A DNA stretch of 64,000 nucleotides from Xanthobacter sp. NM-25. Its GTDB lineage: Bacteria > Pseudomonadota > Alphaproteobacteria > Rhizobiales > Xanthobacteraceae. The first letter of the stretch is position 1; each line of letters begins with the position of its first letter. Positions 7,343 to 15,223 of the stretch are shown in pieces. The stretch is taken from contig NZ_JACBFS010000005.1 in assembly GCF_022138605.1 (NCBI RefSeq), forward strand, positions 186,001-250,000, given 5' to 3'. A model generated the notes under the pieces. It had not been told where the DNA came from and did no database searches. It was given only the letters and a program-made list of their open reading frames with translations. The translations under genes were made by a program, and so were the position numbers.

Positions 7343-8170
7343 ATGGCTGGTCAGCGGAAGGGGGCACATGTGTCGATGATGGACGCCTACCGTATCGCCG
7401 AGGAACCCTATTACCGGGATGTGGGCCACGAGGTGGAGCTGTTCCGTGCGGCTTATGACAGTCGGACGCCGGTCATGCTGAAGGGGCCGACCGGATGCGG
7501 CAAGACACGTTTCGTGGAACACATGGCGTGGCGCCTCGGCCGGCCGCTCATCACCGTCTCCTGCCACGAAGACATGACGGCCTCCGACCTGGTCGGGCGC
7601 TATCTTCTGGATGCGGAAGGCACGGTCTGGCATGATGGGCCGCTGACACTGGCCGTGCGCCATGGCGCGATCTGCTATCTCGACGAGATCGTCGAGGCGC
7701 GGCAGGACACGACCGTCGTGATCCACTCGCTGACCGATGATCGCCGTATCCTGCCGCTCGAGAAGAAGAACGAGGTCGTGGCCGCCCACCCCGACTTCCA
7801 CGTGGTGATCTCCTACAATCCTGGATACCAGAGCGTTCTGAAGGATCTGAAGGAGTCGACGAAGCAGCGGTTCGGCGCCATCGCCTTTGCCTATCCTGAT
7901 CCGGCGATCGAGGCCGAGATCGTCAGCCGCGAGGCGGGTATCGAGCGGGGAATGGCGGACAAGCTGGTGCGCATCGCGGAGCGGTCGCGCAATCTGCGCG
8001 GAAAGGGGCTCGAAGAGGGCGCCTCCACCCGCGTGCTGATCAATGCCGGCCGGCTGATCGCGAAAGGCGTGCCGCCTGACCGAGCCTGCCAGTTCGCCAT
8101 GGTGGTTCCCATCACCGATGATCCCGACATGCGCGATGCTCTTGCCGGGGCGATCGATGCTTGCCTCTGA
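7343..8170 (+). CDS. MoxR/CbbQ/NorQ-type AAA+ ATPase (AmiB-like)
   Basis: A 275-aa AAA+ ATPase with Walker A GPTGCGKT at residues 48-55, Walker B AICYLDE near 109-115 and a sensor-1 asparagine in SYNPGYQ. It has the compact NirQ/NorQ/CbbQ layout. These ATPases work with a VWA-domain partner to remodel or activate an enzyme or help load its cofactor. In Pseudomonas the amidase operon also carries an ATPase, AmiB, of uncertain role. It lies 73 nt after amiE and 11 nt before its VWA partner. It is strongly similar to the ATPase at 14345-15160 (shared LKGPTGCGKTRFVEHMAWRL), so the two pairs are paralogues. A shorter start exists at 7376. Confidence 0.93.
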   Translation: MAGQRKGAHVSMMDAYRIAEEPYYRDVGHEVELFRAAYDSRTPVMLKGPTGCGKTRFVEHMAWRLGRPLITVSCHEDMTASDLVGRYLLDAEGTVWHDGPLTLAVRHGAICYLDEIVEARQDTTVVIHSLTDDRRILPLEKKNEVVAAHPDFHVVISYNPGYQSVLKDLKESTKQRFGAIAFAYPDPAIEAEIVSREAGIERGMADKLVRIAERSRNLRGKGLEEGASTRVLINAGRLIAKGVPPDRACQFAMVVPITDDPDMRDALAGAIDACL

Positions 8171-8181
8171 CAAGGTGCGCG

Positions 8182-10389
8182 ATGACCTTGATTGCGAGAC
8201 GCAAGGAAGATGCGAGCGGTCCGATGGACTGGCAGGGGCGGTGGCGCGCCGCGCTCCGGCGCATCGAACAGGCCGGCTACGGCGCAAACGTCTATGATGC
8301 CTACACGGCTGCGGGACCGGCGCTGTGGCGCAATATCGGTCCGGGAGCGGCCGTCGATCTCGGCCGATCGGTCTCTTATGTGGCCATCCGAAGCGGCAAG
8401 AGAGCCGCTGCGCTTCTGCCGCCAGCGGCGGTGGAGGCGTCGGAGCGTCTTGCGAAGCCGGAGCATTTCGCAAGGTGGCTGGAGACGGTGGACGCGCTTG
8501 CCAAGCAGGCGCCCCGGTATGTGCCCCTCCTGCTGGAGCGGACGGGGCGGCTTCTGGGCGTCCTGGATATCCAGGCCTTCATCGCCTTCGTTCGCATGGG
8601 CCTCAGCATCGGGCGATCGGACAATGAGCGGGGCCGGGCTTTCTTCTCGCTCGCCAGCGCGGAGGCGTTGAGGCTGCTGGGCGATGGGGGCGTGGAAGCC
8701 TTCGCGGATCGCCGCGCCGCGCTGCAGGCCTATCTCACGGCCCTTTGGGCCATCCATCCGCCGCTGGTGGAGGTGCCTGCCGATGCCCCCGAGCATTTGC
8801 GGCGCCGGCCAGGCTTCGGTGGTGGAGGCATTCGTCTGCCGAGCGCGTTCGCGGGATTCAGCGCGGACGATCAGACGGCGCTCTACCGAGCGGCGCTCGC
8901 CCATATCGGCGCGCACCATCGCTTCTCCCGCACCACCTTTCCGTCCTTCGGGCTCAAGCCTCTGCAGATCGCCTTGACCTCGCTGATCGAAGACGCGCGC
9001 GTCGAGCGCCTCGCGATGGCCGCCATGCCCGGGCTGCGCCGTCTCTGGGGGCGCTTTCACATGGCGCGGCCGGAAGGCGCGCCCGTTGCGATCGCGCTGA
9101 TGGCACGCCTGTCCCGTGCGCTGTTCGACAGTGACTATGTCGATCCGCACGGCTGGGTGGAGAAAGGCCGGCGCCTGTTCGATACGGAGGCCGCGAGCGA
9201 CATCACCGACCCGCAACTGAGCCGCAGGATCGGCGGGCTCCTCGGCAACGATATCGGCCAGATGCGCCTTCAGTTCGATGCCAGGGCCTATGTCGTTCAG
9301 CCCGCCTATCGGGATGACAATCTCGGCCTCTGGCACTTCGATCCGCAGGAAGATCTGCCCCCGCTGGAGATGGATGCGGTGTTTGAAGGGGCCGTGGTAA
9401 CCCGGCAGGACGGCGACGGCGGCCGGAGCGAAACCGATCCGGATGCCGGCCATTCGGCGGGAAAGCTCCGCCAGGGCTGCGACGACGAAGGGATCGTGTC
9501 GGCCCGCTATCCGGAATACGATTATCTGAGTGGTCATTTTCGGCCTGCGTGGTGTACGGTTCGGGAGGTTGCCCCTGCAATGGGGACTGCCGCCGCCACC
9601 GCCGTCTTGAGGGACACGCGCTCCGATCTGGTGGAGCGCCTCTCGGCGCTCATGCGGTCCGCGCGCATCAGCCGCCAGGAGCGGGTGAAGCGGCAGCCGG
9701 ACGGCGAGTATCTCGATGTGGACGCGAGCATCGCCGCGATGGTTTCGCGTCGTGTCGGCGAGATGCCGGACACGCGGATCTATGGTCGTTATGAGCGTCG
9801 TTCGCGGGATATTTCCGTGCTGCTGCTGATCGACGTGTCGCGTTCGACGGCCGACACGACCCGGGACGGGGCGGCGCGGGTGATCGACGTGGAGCGCCTT
9901 GCCGTATCCGTCATGGCGCGGGCCATGGAGAGCCTGGGCGATCCATTCGCGGTGGCCGCCTTCTGCTCGAATACACGGGACGATGTTCGCTACTGCCGGA
10001 TCAAGGATTTTGGCCAGCCGTTCGATGAGCGCTGCATGGGGCGGCTTGCGGGGCTCGCGGGCGATTTTTCAACACGTCTCGGGCCGGTGATCCGGCATGG
10101 CGGCCATTATCTGCGGGGGCAGGGCACCTACCGGCGCCTTCTCCTCATCGTGACCGATGGCGAGCCCTCCGATATCGACGTGGACGACCGGCAATATCTC
10201 GTAGAGGACGCCCGCACTGCCGTTCGGGACCTGAAGCGGGATGGCATGGATGTCTTCTGCGTGACCCTGGACTCCGGCGCGGAATCGGCCGCTGAACGGA
10301 TATTCGGGCGCAAATGGTCGCTCGCGATCTCTTCCCCGGACGAGCTTCCCCAGCGGTTGCCGCAGCTTTACCTGAGGTTGCGATCATAA
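8182..10389 (+). CDS. NorD/CbbO-type VWA-domain protein
   Basis: A 735-aa protein with an alpha-helical N-terminal two thirds and a C-terminal von Willebrand A domain. The MIDAS metal site is intact: DVSRS at D551-S555 and a downstream TDGEPSDID. This is the NorD/CbbO layout, the partner of NorQ/CbbQ ATPases. The ATG at 8182 (AAGGTG about 6 nt upstream) is preferred to a TTG at 8161. The partner ATPase ends 11 nt before. Shared blocks with the VWA protein at 12336-14348 (LIEDARVERL, YRDDN, TDGEPxDIDVxxxxYLVEDAR) show the two arose by duplication. The substrate is most simply the amidase, but that is inferred from operon position alone. Confidence 0.9.
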   Translation: MTLIARRKEDASGPMDWQGRWRAALRRIEQAGYGANVYDAYTAAGPALWRNIGPGAAVDLGRSVSYVAIRSGKRAAALLPPAAVEASERLAKPEHFARWLETVDALAKQAPRYVPLLLERTGRLLGVLDIQAFIAFVRMGLSIGRSDNERGRAFFSLASAEALRLLGDGGVEAFADRRAALQAYLTALWAIHPPLVEVPADAPEHLRRRPGFGGGGIRLPSAFAGFSADDQTALYRAALAHIGAHHRFSRTTFPSFGLKPLQIALTSLIEDARVERLAMAAMPGLRRLWGRFHMARPEGAPVAIALMARLSRALFDSDYVDPHGWVEKGRRLFDTEAASDITDPQLSRRIGGLLGNDIGQMRLQFDARAYVVQPAYRDDNLGLWHFDPQEDLPPLEMDAVFEGAVVTRQDGDGGRSETDPDAGHSAGKLRQGCDDEGIVSARYPEYDYLSGHFRPAWCTVREVAPAMGTAAATAVLRDTRSDLVERLSALMRSARISRQERVKRQPDGEYLDVDASIAAMVSRRVGEMPDTRIYGRYERRSRDISVLLLIDVSRSTADTTRDGAARVIDVERLAVSVMARAMESLGDPFAVAAFCSNTRDDVRYCRIKDFGQPFDERCMGRLAGLAGDFSTRLGPVIRHGGHYLRGQGTYRRLLLIVTDGEPSDIDVDDRQYLVEDARTAVRDLKRDGMDVFCVTLDSGAESAAERIFGRKWSLAISSPDELPQRLPQLYLRLRS

Positions 10390-10472
10390 CCTGAAGCGCC
10401 ACGCCGTGGCCCCTCAACCGTCGCATCGGTGCGGTTGTCCCGCTTGTCGTCCAGGGGGAGGGAAGGATCAGA
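10390..10472. other. Convergent intergenic gap with hairpin
   Basis: Between the rightward VWA gene and the leftward tubulin group. A 6-bp stem CAACCG/CGGTTG (10415-10420/10432-10437) could act as a terminator in either direction but has no clear T-tract. Confidence 0.3.
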
Positions 10473-10661
10473 TCAGGTGCCACAGCATGTCGCGCAGCCG
10501 CGCGCGTGCGCGGCGGTTGCGTCGCGATAGCGCTCGATCCCTGGCAGGTGTGCGTTGATCCGGACCAGCTTCCGCGCAGTGACCGGATTGAGCTCCATCC
10601 GTGCATCGAAGCGCTTCGGCAGGCTGGTGCAGCTGTTGCCGAAGCGTGGGACGACAGTCAT
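10473..10661 (-). CDS. Possible 62-aa Cys-rich-tail small protein
   Basis: An ATG at 10661 (or TTG at 10667) opens a frame of about 62 codons downstream of tubulin-like gene 1 on the same strand. About 80% of third positions are G or C, which is like the neighbouring genes. The product is basic and ends in a cysteine-rich tail (GCATCCGT). The ribosome-binding site is weak (AGCAGG). I recognise no family. It could be a small partner of the tubulin operon, a peptide precursor or a chance frame. The remaining sequence from 10662 to 10824 shows no other feature. Confidence 0.35.
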   Translation of the reverse strand: MTVVPRFGNSCTSLPKRFDARMELNPVTARKLVRINAHLPGIERYRDATAAHARGCATCCGT

Positions 10662-10824
10662 CTGCAACCTGCTGTTGGACGATGCCGCACACCGCTTCCG
10701 GCGGCTCGTTACAAGCGCGCCGTAAGCCGTACTTCCTTCCGTTTACATCGGACCGAAACGTGCACGCACGCTTTGGTCCGATGACCCGTCCGCAGCAGAC
10801 CAGCAACCGCCTTGCCGGCGGGGA

Positions 10825-12174
10825 TCAGGCCTGCTCGAGCGCCTTTGCATTGGCATCCGCAGGTCCCGGCACAGGGTCAGCGCCGTATGCCGTCAAATCG
10901 CTCTTCTTGACGGAAGGGAGGATGATGTTCGCATAGGATGTCAGTTCATCGAAGAACTCGCGTGTGAACGCGTGATAATTGTCGTCGCCTGCCTTCAGGT
11001 AGAGGCCCTTCAGCAATTTGCCGAGCTCGTCCATCATCATGCCGTTGCGCATGTTCCGCGACGTATAGATGTGCGCCTCCACGTAGTCCGTCTTGTAGCC
11101 ATCGGCGAGCCCTGCATAATTCGGCACGAAGCTGATCCATTGCTGCAGCATGGCATCCCACGTGGACCGCGCCTGGCCAGGCAGCACCTGAACCCCGGGA
11201 TGGCTGAATTTCGCGACGTTGAACATGATGGTTTTGCCGCCGGCCTTCGCCAGGACCCGTGCCAGGTGAGCGCCATTGTCTGAAACCGCCCAGCGCATGA
11301 CGGAGTCCGCGACAAAGCGATTGGTGACCAACTGCTTGAAGTGCTGGCGGATCTCCTTCTGCCCGGTTTTTGTATAGGCGGTCAGGCGTTGCCAGCTGTG
11401 CTCGGTGGATACGATGAAGCAGCCGCCGGGGAAGGCGCTCTTCTCCGCTGCCCCGGACATTGTCCGATCGATGTCCTCGATCGCCATCGTCTGCGCCAAG
11501 CTGTTCTGATAGACGCCGTCGCCGCTGTGGCTCAACTGGGCGAGGCCGACCAGCCGGACGGTCTCGCCCAGCCCCAGCTTCCCGAGTTCCCGGGCGATGT
11601 CGAATGCCATCCCGCTGCCGGTTCCGCCGGCGAGGCCAAACGCGATGAGTACCGTGGACGGATGCCTGGCGCGCTTGACCTGATCCGCGAAGCGCTGCAA
11701 TGCGCCGGCGATCGGCTTGTCATCAAGATAAAGGCCGAAGGCAGCGATGGCCTTGGCGATGGCGCGGGGGGTGTGCTCGCCCGGCTTCGGCAGCTGGAGC
11801 GCCTTTGGCAGGGGCGACAGCAAGCCCTCTCCGCCGGCAGTCGTGTAGAGGGGAAGCACGGCGTTGATCTTCGGCCCGAAGGTCGCTTGGTCCGGGATGT
11901 CGAGCACCAATGACTCGTAGTGGCACTTTTCCGCCGGGATTCCCCGCGACTTGAGACGGGCATCGAACGAACGTGCATAGTCGTTGGCCACCTGGATATC
12001 GTCGTCGCCGATATCGATCAGGAGGCCAGCCAGTGTCGTTCCGTCTTGCGTGAGATTGTCCTCGGCCTCGCCGGTTCGAAACAGCGCCTCGACGTAGACG
12101 GCGCCCGTGCGGCCGAGGCCGATGACGTGGACACACTGGGGTTCGGAATTCTTCGTCGTGTCTGCGGTGGACAT
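10825..12174 (-). CDS. Tubulin/FtsZ-like protein 1, GTP-loop intact
   Basis: A 449-aa protein with the tubulin/FtsZ signature loop AGGTGSGM at residues 182-189 and an N-terminal nucleotide-binding turn GLGRTGA at 19-25, followed by LLIDIGDDD at 51-59. These positions are those of the GTP-binding T1 and T4 loops, so GTP binding is likely. It is closer to the bacterial 'tubulin-like' (Tubulin_2-type) proteins than to FtsZ or TubZ, judged only by the long, divergent C-terminal half. It shares with protein 2 the blocks LSHSGDG, TEHSWQRLTAYT, VTNRFVADS, HPGVQVLPG and FFDxLTSYANVILP. GAGGGGAAT precedes the ATG. An A/T-rich 161-bp gap upstream suggests its own promoter. Polymerisation is not shown by sequence. 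Confidence 0.88.
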   Translation of the reverse strand: MSTADTTKNSEPQCVHVIGLGRTGAVYVEALFRTGEAEDNLTQDGTTLAGLLIDIGDDDIQVANDYARSFDARLKSRGIPAEKCHYESLVLDIPDQATFGPKINAVLPLYTTAGGEGLLSPLPKALQLPKPGEHTPRAIAKAIAAFGLYLDDKPIAGALQRFADQVKRARHPSTVLIAFGLAGGTGSGMAFDIARELGKLGLGETVRLVGLAQLSHSGDGVYQNSLAQTMAIEDIDRTMSGAAEKSAFPGGCFIVSTEHSWQRLTAYTKTGQKEIRQHFKQLVTNRFVADSVMRWAVSDNGAHLARVLAKAGGKTIMFNVAKFSHPGVQVLPGQARSTWDAMLQQWISFVPNYAGLADGYKTDYVEAHIYTSRNMRNGMMMDELGKLLKGLYLKAGDDNYHAFTREFFDELTSYANIILPSVKKSDLTAYGADPVPGPADANAKALEQA

Positions 12175-12335
12175 CGTTGTATTCCCCTCACTCGTGATCG
12201 TCGGTTGAGACGTTTGTGCGCTTATAAAATGAATTAGTGATTTTCGCGCTCACATTGAGTTGCATTTATAACTATAACATTTGAGCACAGTATTTTATGT
12301 GCGCGAACATATATAAAATTAGTCTGAAAATGCTG
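12175..12335 (-). promoter_or_regulatory. A/T-rich upstream region of tubulin-like gene 1
   Basis: This 161-bp gap is much richer in A/T than its surroundings. Reading leftward it holds several -10-like boxes, for example TTATAGTTATAAAT around 12263-12276 and TTTTATAAG near 12225. Exact promoter elements cannot be fixed by eye. The composition dip suggests an independent promoter for the last gene of the group. Confidence 0.4.
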
Positions 12336-14348
12336 CTAAGCCGCCAGAATCCGGATGAGCGTCTTGTTCGTGTTGCTGGTGAACGCCGATGCGCGTTCAA
12401 TGATCAGGAAGTTGCGCGTGCCGAAGATCCGGCGCACGTAACGGTCGGCGCGCCGGTCGAGTGTCAGGCAATAGGTACGCACTTTCTGTGCGGCCGCACG
12501 GACGACGGCGTCGCGTGCGTCCTCGACGAGATAATTCTCTTCGACGACATCGATGTCCGCGGGTTCGCCGTCGGTCAGGAAAAGGATCACCTTGCGATCC
12601 GTCATTTCAGCAGCCAGAAGCGTGGTCGCATGGCGCAATGCAGCGCCCATGCGGGTCGACAGGCTACTGGTCAATGCCGCGAGCCGCGCCCGCTGCGGGC
12701 TGCCGAACGGCTCGTCGAAATCCTTCACTCTGCTGTAGCGAACCTCGTGACGGCCGTTGGAGGAAAAGCCGTGCACCGCGACCCGGTCGCGGTCGGCGTC
12801 CAGCGTTTGCGCGACGATGGCTGCGGCCTGCTTTTCCAGATCGAGCACCTTGGTGAAGCTGCCGGCAGAGAAGCGGTCGGTCGACGTTGAAAGATCCATC
12901 AGCACGACGACGGCCGTCGAGCGCCGGCGCCGCCCGTGGTGGAAGAAGATGCGTTCATCGGGCGCAAGACCGGATCGTTGCTGAACGACGCTCTCGATCG
13001 CCGCGTTCAGATCGAGTTCATCCCCCTCCGACTGGCGCATCAGGCGGATGGACCGATCCGGGATGCGTGCCGATCCCTGGCGATGCGCGCCGCCGTGGAG
13101 CGCGAACCGCGGCGGCTCCGCGATGCCCCGACGCTCTGGCGCCTGCTCGACAATGGTCGTCCAGTCCTCTCGCAAGGTCTCCAGGCGGTGGTCCCATTCC
13201 GGGTAGAGATAGCGAGGACGCAGATCGATGTTCAAAAGGTCCTGCGCCGGGGGCGTCTCGCGCTGCGCGCCCGCTTCGAGCACCTCGATGTCGACAGGGG
13301 CGTCCTCATCCACCGGCAAGGCGAGATCCCGGCTCCACAGAAGAGTGTTGTCGTCGCGATACGCTGGGACGGGGTGGCTGTCGCGGGGCAATGACAAGCG
13401 CATCTTGCCGATGTCGATGGAAAGCGTCCGCGCGAGGCGATCGAAGGCTGAAATGTCGCACAGGTCGCGCGCCGCAGCCTCCTCGAAGAGCTCGCGTCCC
13501 TTGCCGACCCATGGGTTGGAATCGGGATAGGTCGGATCGTGAAGGGCCCGCGCAAGCCGCGCCATCAACCCGGCCAGCTCGGCGCCGGACCTCTCCTTGT
13601 TCGCGGTGTGGAAGAGTCCCCAAAGGGAGTGCAGCCCCGGATGCTTCTGCGCCGTGAGCCGTTCGACGCGCGCGTCTTCAATAAGAGCCGTCATGGCCAG
13701 CAGCACGGGACGTCTGTTGCCGGCTGCGCGCGCCAACGGTGAATGGCACAGATGCGCAGCGACATGGGCAAGCATGGCGCGCAGGAGGAGACCACGTTGC
13801 TCGGGGTCGATGCCGTCGAAGCGGCGCGGAAGACGGATCACCTCATTGTCGACCGTCGGCGCAGGTGACGGCTCTCCCTCTCCGCGCGGCTCGTGGAGAT
13901 CGATATGGTGGTGCGCGATGCCGAAGCCAGCCAGGTAGTGAAGCAACGTTCCGCGCTGCTCCAGAAGATATTCCGTGTCGTTCCGCGTGCGCCGATCGAA
14001 GAACAGCTCGGGGTTGGCCCGGTCGAAATAATCAATGCGATGCCCGGGGGCGTTGCAATGGCGCTTGAGGCCATGCAATGCCCATCTGCGAACGCCATGG
14101 GTGTCAACGGCCATTCCCGGTTGGAGGTGGAGCCGTTCGGCGAAAACCCGCGCGGCATCGGGGGCTTCGGCGGCGATCTGTGCGATCAGGTCGACCATGT
14201 CGGCCAGTCCCGCCTCGTGTTCGAGATGTTCCGCCAGGCCGGGCAACGCGGCGACGATGGCCTCATGGGTCGCGGCGTCGACCGCCCGCAATGCCGCCAG
14301 CCGCCGCGTGAGCGAAGGCCTTTGAAGCGCTTCCGCCTGCAGTGTCAT
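12336..14348 (-). CDS. NorD/CbbO-type VWA protein of the tubulin operon
   Basis: A 670-aa paralogue of the VWA protein in the amidase operon. It has a long helical N-terminal region and a C-terminal VWA domain with MIDAS DLSTS at D485-S489 and TDGEPADID downstream. The ATG overlaps the stop of the partner AAA+ gene by ATGA, so the two are translationally coupled. Family members recruit an AAA+ ring to a client protein. Here the flanking genes encode tubulin-like proteins, so the likely client is a tubulin-like assembly; this is inference. It ends 161 bp before tubulin-like gene 1. Confidence 0.88.
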   Translation of the reverse strand: MTLQAEALQRPSLTRRLAALRAVDAATHEAIVAALPGLAEHLEHEAGLADMVDLIAQIAAEAPDAARVFAERLHLQPGMAVDTHGVRRWALHGLKRHCNAPGHRIDYFDRANPELFFDRRTRNDTEYLLEQRGTLLHYLAGFGIAHHHIDLHEPRGEGEPSPAPTVDNEVIRLPRRFDGIDPEQRGLLLRAMLAHVAAHLCHSPLARAAGNRRPVLLAMTALIEDARVERLTAQKHPGLHSLWGLFHTANKERSGAELAGLMARLARALHDPTYPDSNPWVGKGRELFEEAAARDLCDISAFDRLARTLSIDIGKMRLSLPRDSHPVPAYRDDNTLLWSRDLALPVDEDAPVDIEVLEAGAQRETPPAQDLLNIDLRPRYLYPEWDHRLETLREDWTTIVEQAPERRGIAEPPRFALHGGAHRQGSARIPDRSIRLMRQSEGDELDLNAAIESVVQQRSGLAPDERIFFHHGRRRRSTAVVVLMDLSTSTDRFSAGSFTKVLDLEKQAAAIVAQTLDADRDRVAVHGFSSNGRHEVRYSRVKDFDEPFGSPQRARLAALTSSLSTRMGAALRHATTLLAAEMTDRKVILFLTDGEPADIDVVEENYLVEDARDAVVRAAAQKVRTYCLTLDRRADRYVRRIFGTRNFLIIERASAFTSNTNKTLIRILAA

Positions 14349-15160
14349 GGCCAGGGCCCGAACTGCGCCTCCACGAAGCCGCGCAGGGCCGCCTGAAGGT
14401 CGCCGTCATCCGAAAGGGGGACCGTCATCGCGAGCGCGCAGGCATCGTGCGGGGAGATTCCTTCAACAATGAGAGCGCCGGCATGTACCAGCATGCGCGT
14501 GCTCATGCCTTCATCAAGGCCTCTGCCGCGCAACATGCGCGATTGCGCGGCCACCGCAACGAGCCGTTCGGCGATGTCACTCGAAATTCCGCTTTCATGC
14601 GTGACCACCTCGGCTTCGATCGCGGGCGGCGGGAAGTCGAAAGCGATCGCACCGAACCGTTGAGCTGTCGAAGGTTTCAGGTCCTTGGCGGCGCTTTGGT
14701 ATCCCGGGTTGTAGGAGACCACCAGCCGGAAATCGGGGTGCGCCCGGACCACCTCCCCGCGCTTGTCCAGATGCAGAATCCGGCGGTCGTCGGTCAGGGG
14801 GTGGATGACGACGGTGGTGTCCTGACGGGCTTCGACAATCTCATCGAGGTAGCAGATGGCGCCATGACGAACCGCCGATGTAAGCGGGCCGTCGTGCCAC
14901 ACGGTGCCTTGGGAATCGAGGAGCCAGCGCCCCAAGAGATCGGAAGCGGTCATGTCCTCATTGCAGGCCATGGTGATCAAGGGCCGCTTGAGCCGCCACG
15001 CCATGTGCTCGACGAACCGCGTCTTGCCGCATCCCGTCGGCCCCTTGAGCATCATGGGCAGGGCGCGCGCCATCGCTGCGGTGAACAGCTCAACTTCATT
15101 GCCCGCGCTGCGATAATAGGGCTCATCCTCTATCAGCAGTGGGAGAATGCGGTCGTCCAT
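14345..15160 (-). CDS. MoxR/CbbQ-type AAA+ ATPase of the tubulin operon
   Basis: A 271-aa AAA+ ATPase with Walker A GPTGCGKT at residues 40-47, Walker B AICYLDEI and sensor SYNPGYQ. It is very similar to the ATPase at 7343-8170, including the stretch TVWHDGPLTxAVRHGAICYL. The ATG at 15160 is chosen over the longer frame opening at 15214 because GAGAGG lies about 5 nt upstream and homology starts there. It overlaps its VWA partner by 4 nt and follows tubulin-like gene 2 by 63 nt. Predicted to form a hexameric remodelling ring with the VWA protein. Confidence 0.92.
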   Translation of the reverse strand: MDDRILPLLIEDEPYYRSAGNEVELFTAAMARALPMMLKGPTGCGKTRFVEHMAWRLKRPLITMACNEDMTASDLLGRWLLDSQGTVWHDGPLTSAVRHGAICYLDEIVEARQDTTVVIHPLTDDRRILHLDKRGEVVRAHPDFRLVVSYNPGYQSAAKDLKPSTAQRFGAIAFDFPPPAIEAEVVTHESGISSDIAERLVAVAAQSRMLRGRGLDEGMSTRMLVHAGALIVEGISPHDACALAMTVPLSDDGDLQAALRGFVEAQFGPWP

Positions 15161-15223
15161 ATCGGCCTCTCGTGGGTGTTCGGAGCCGCTGCGCGCGGCT
15201 CCGATCTCGTTCACGCGCCGGCG

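Noticed and set aside
7891..9537. 548-aa minus-strand frame opposite the VWA gene
   Set aside because: Shadow of the ATPase and VWA genes; no recognisable domain, while the plus strand carries Walker and MIDAS motifs.
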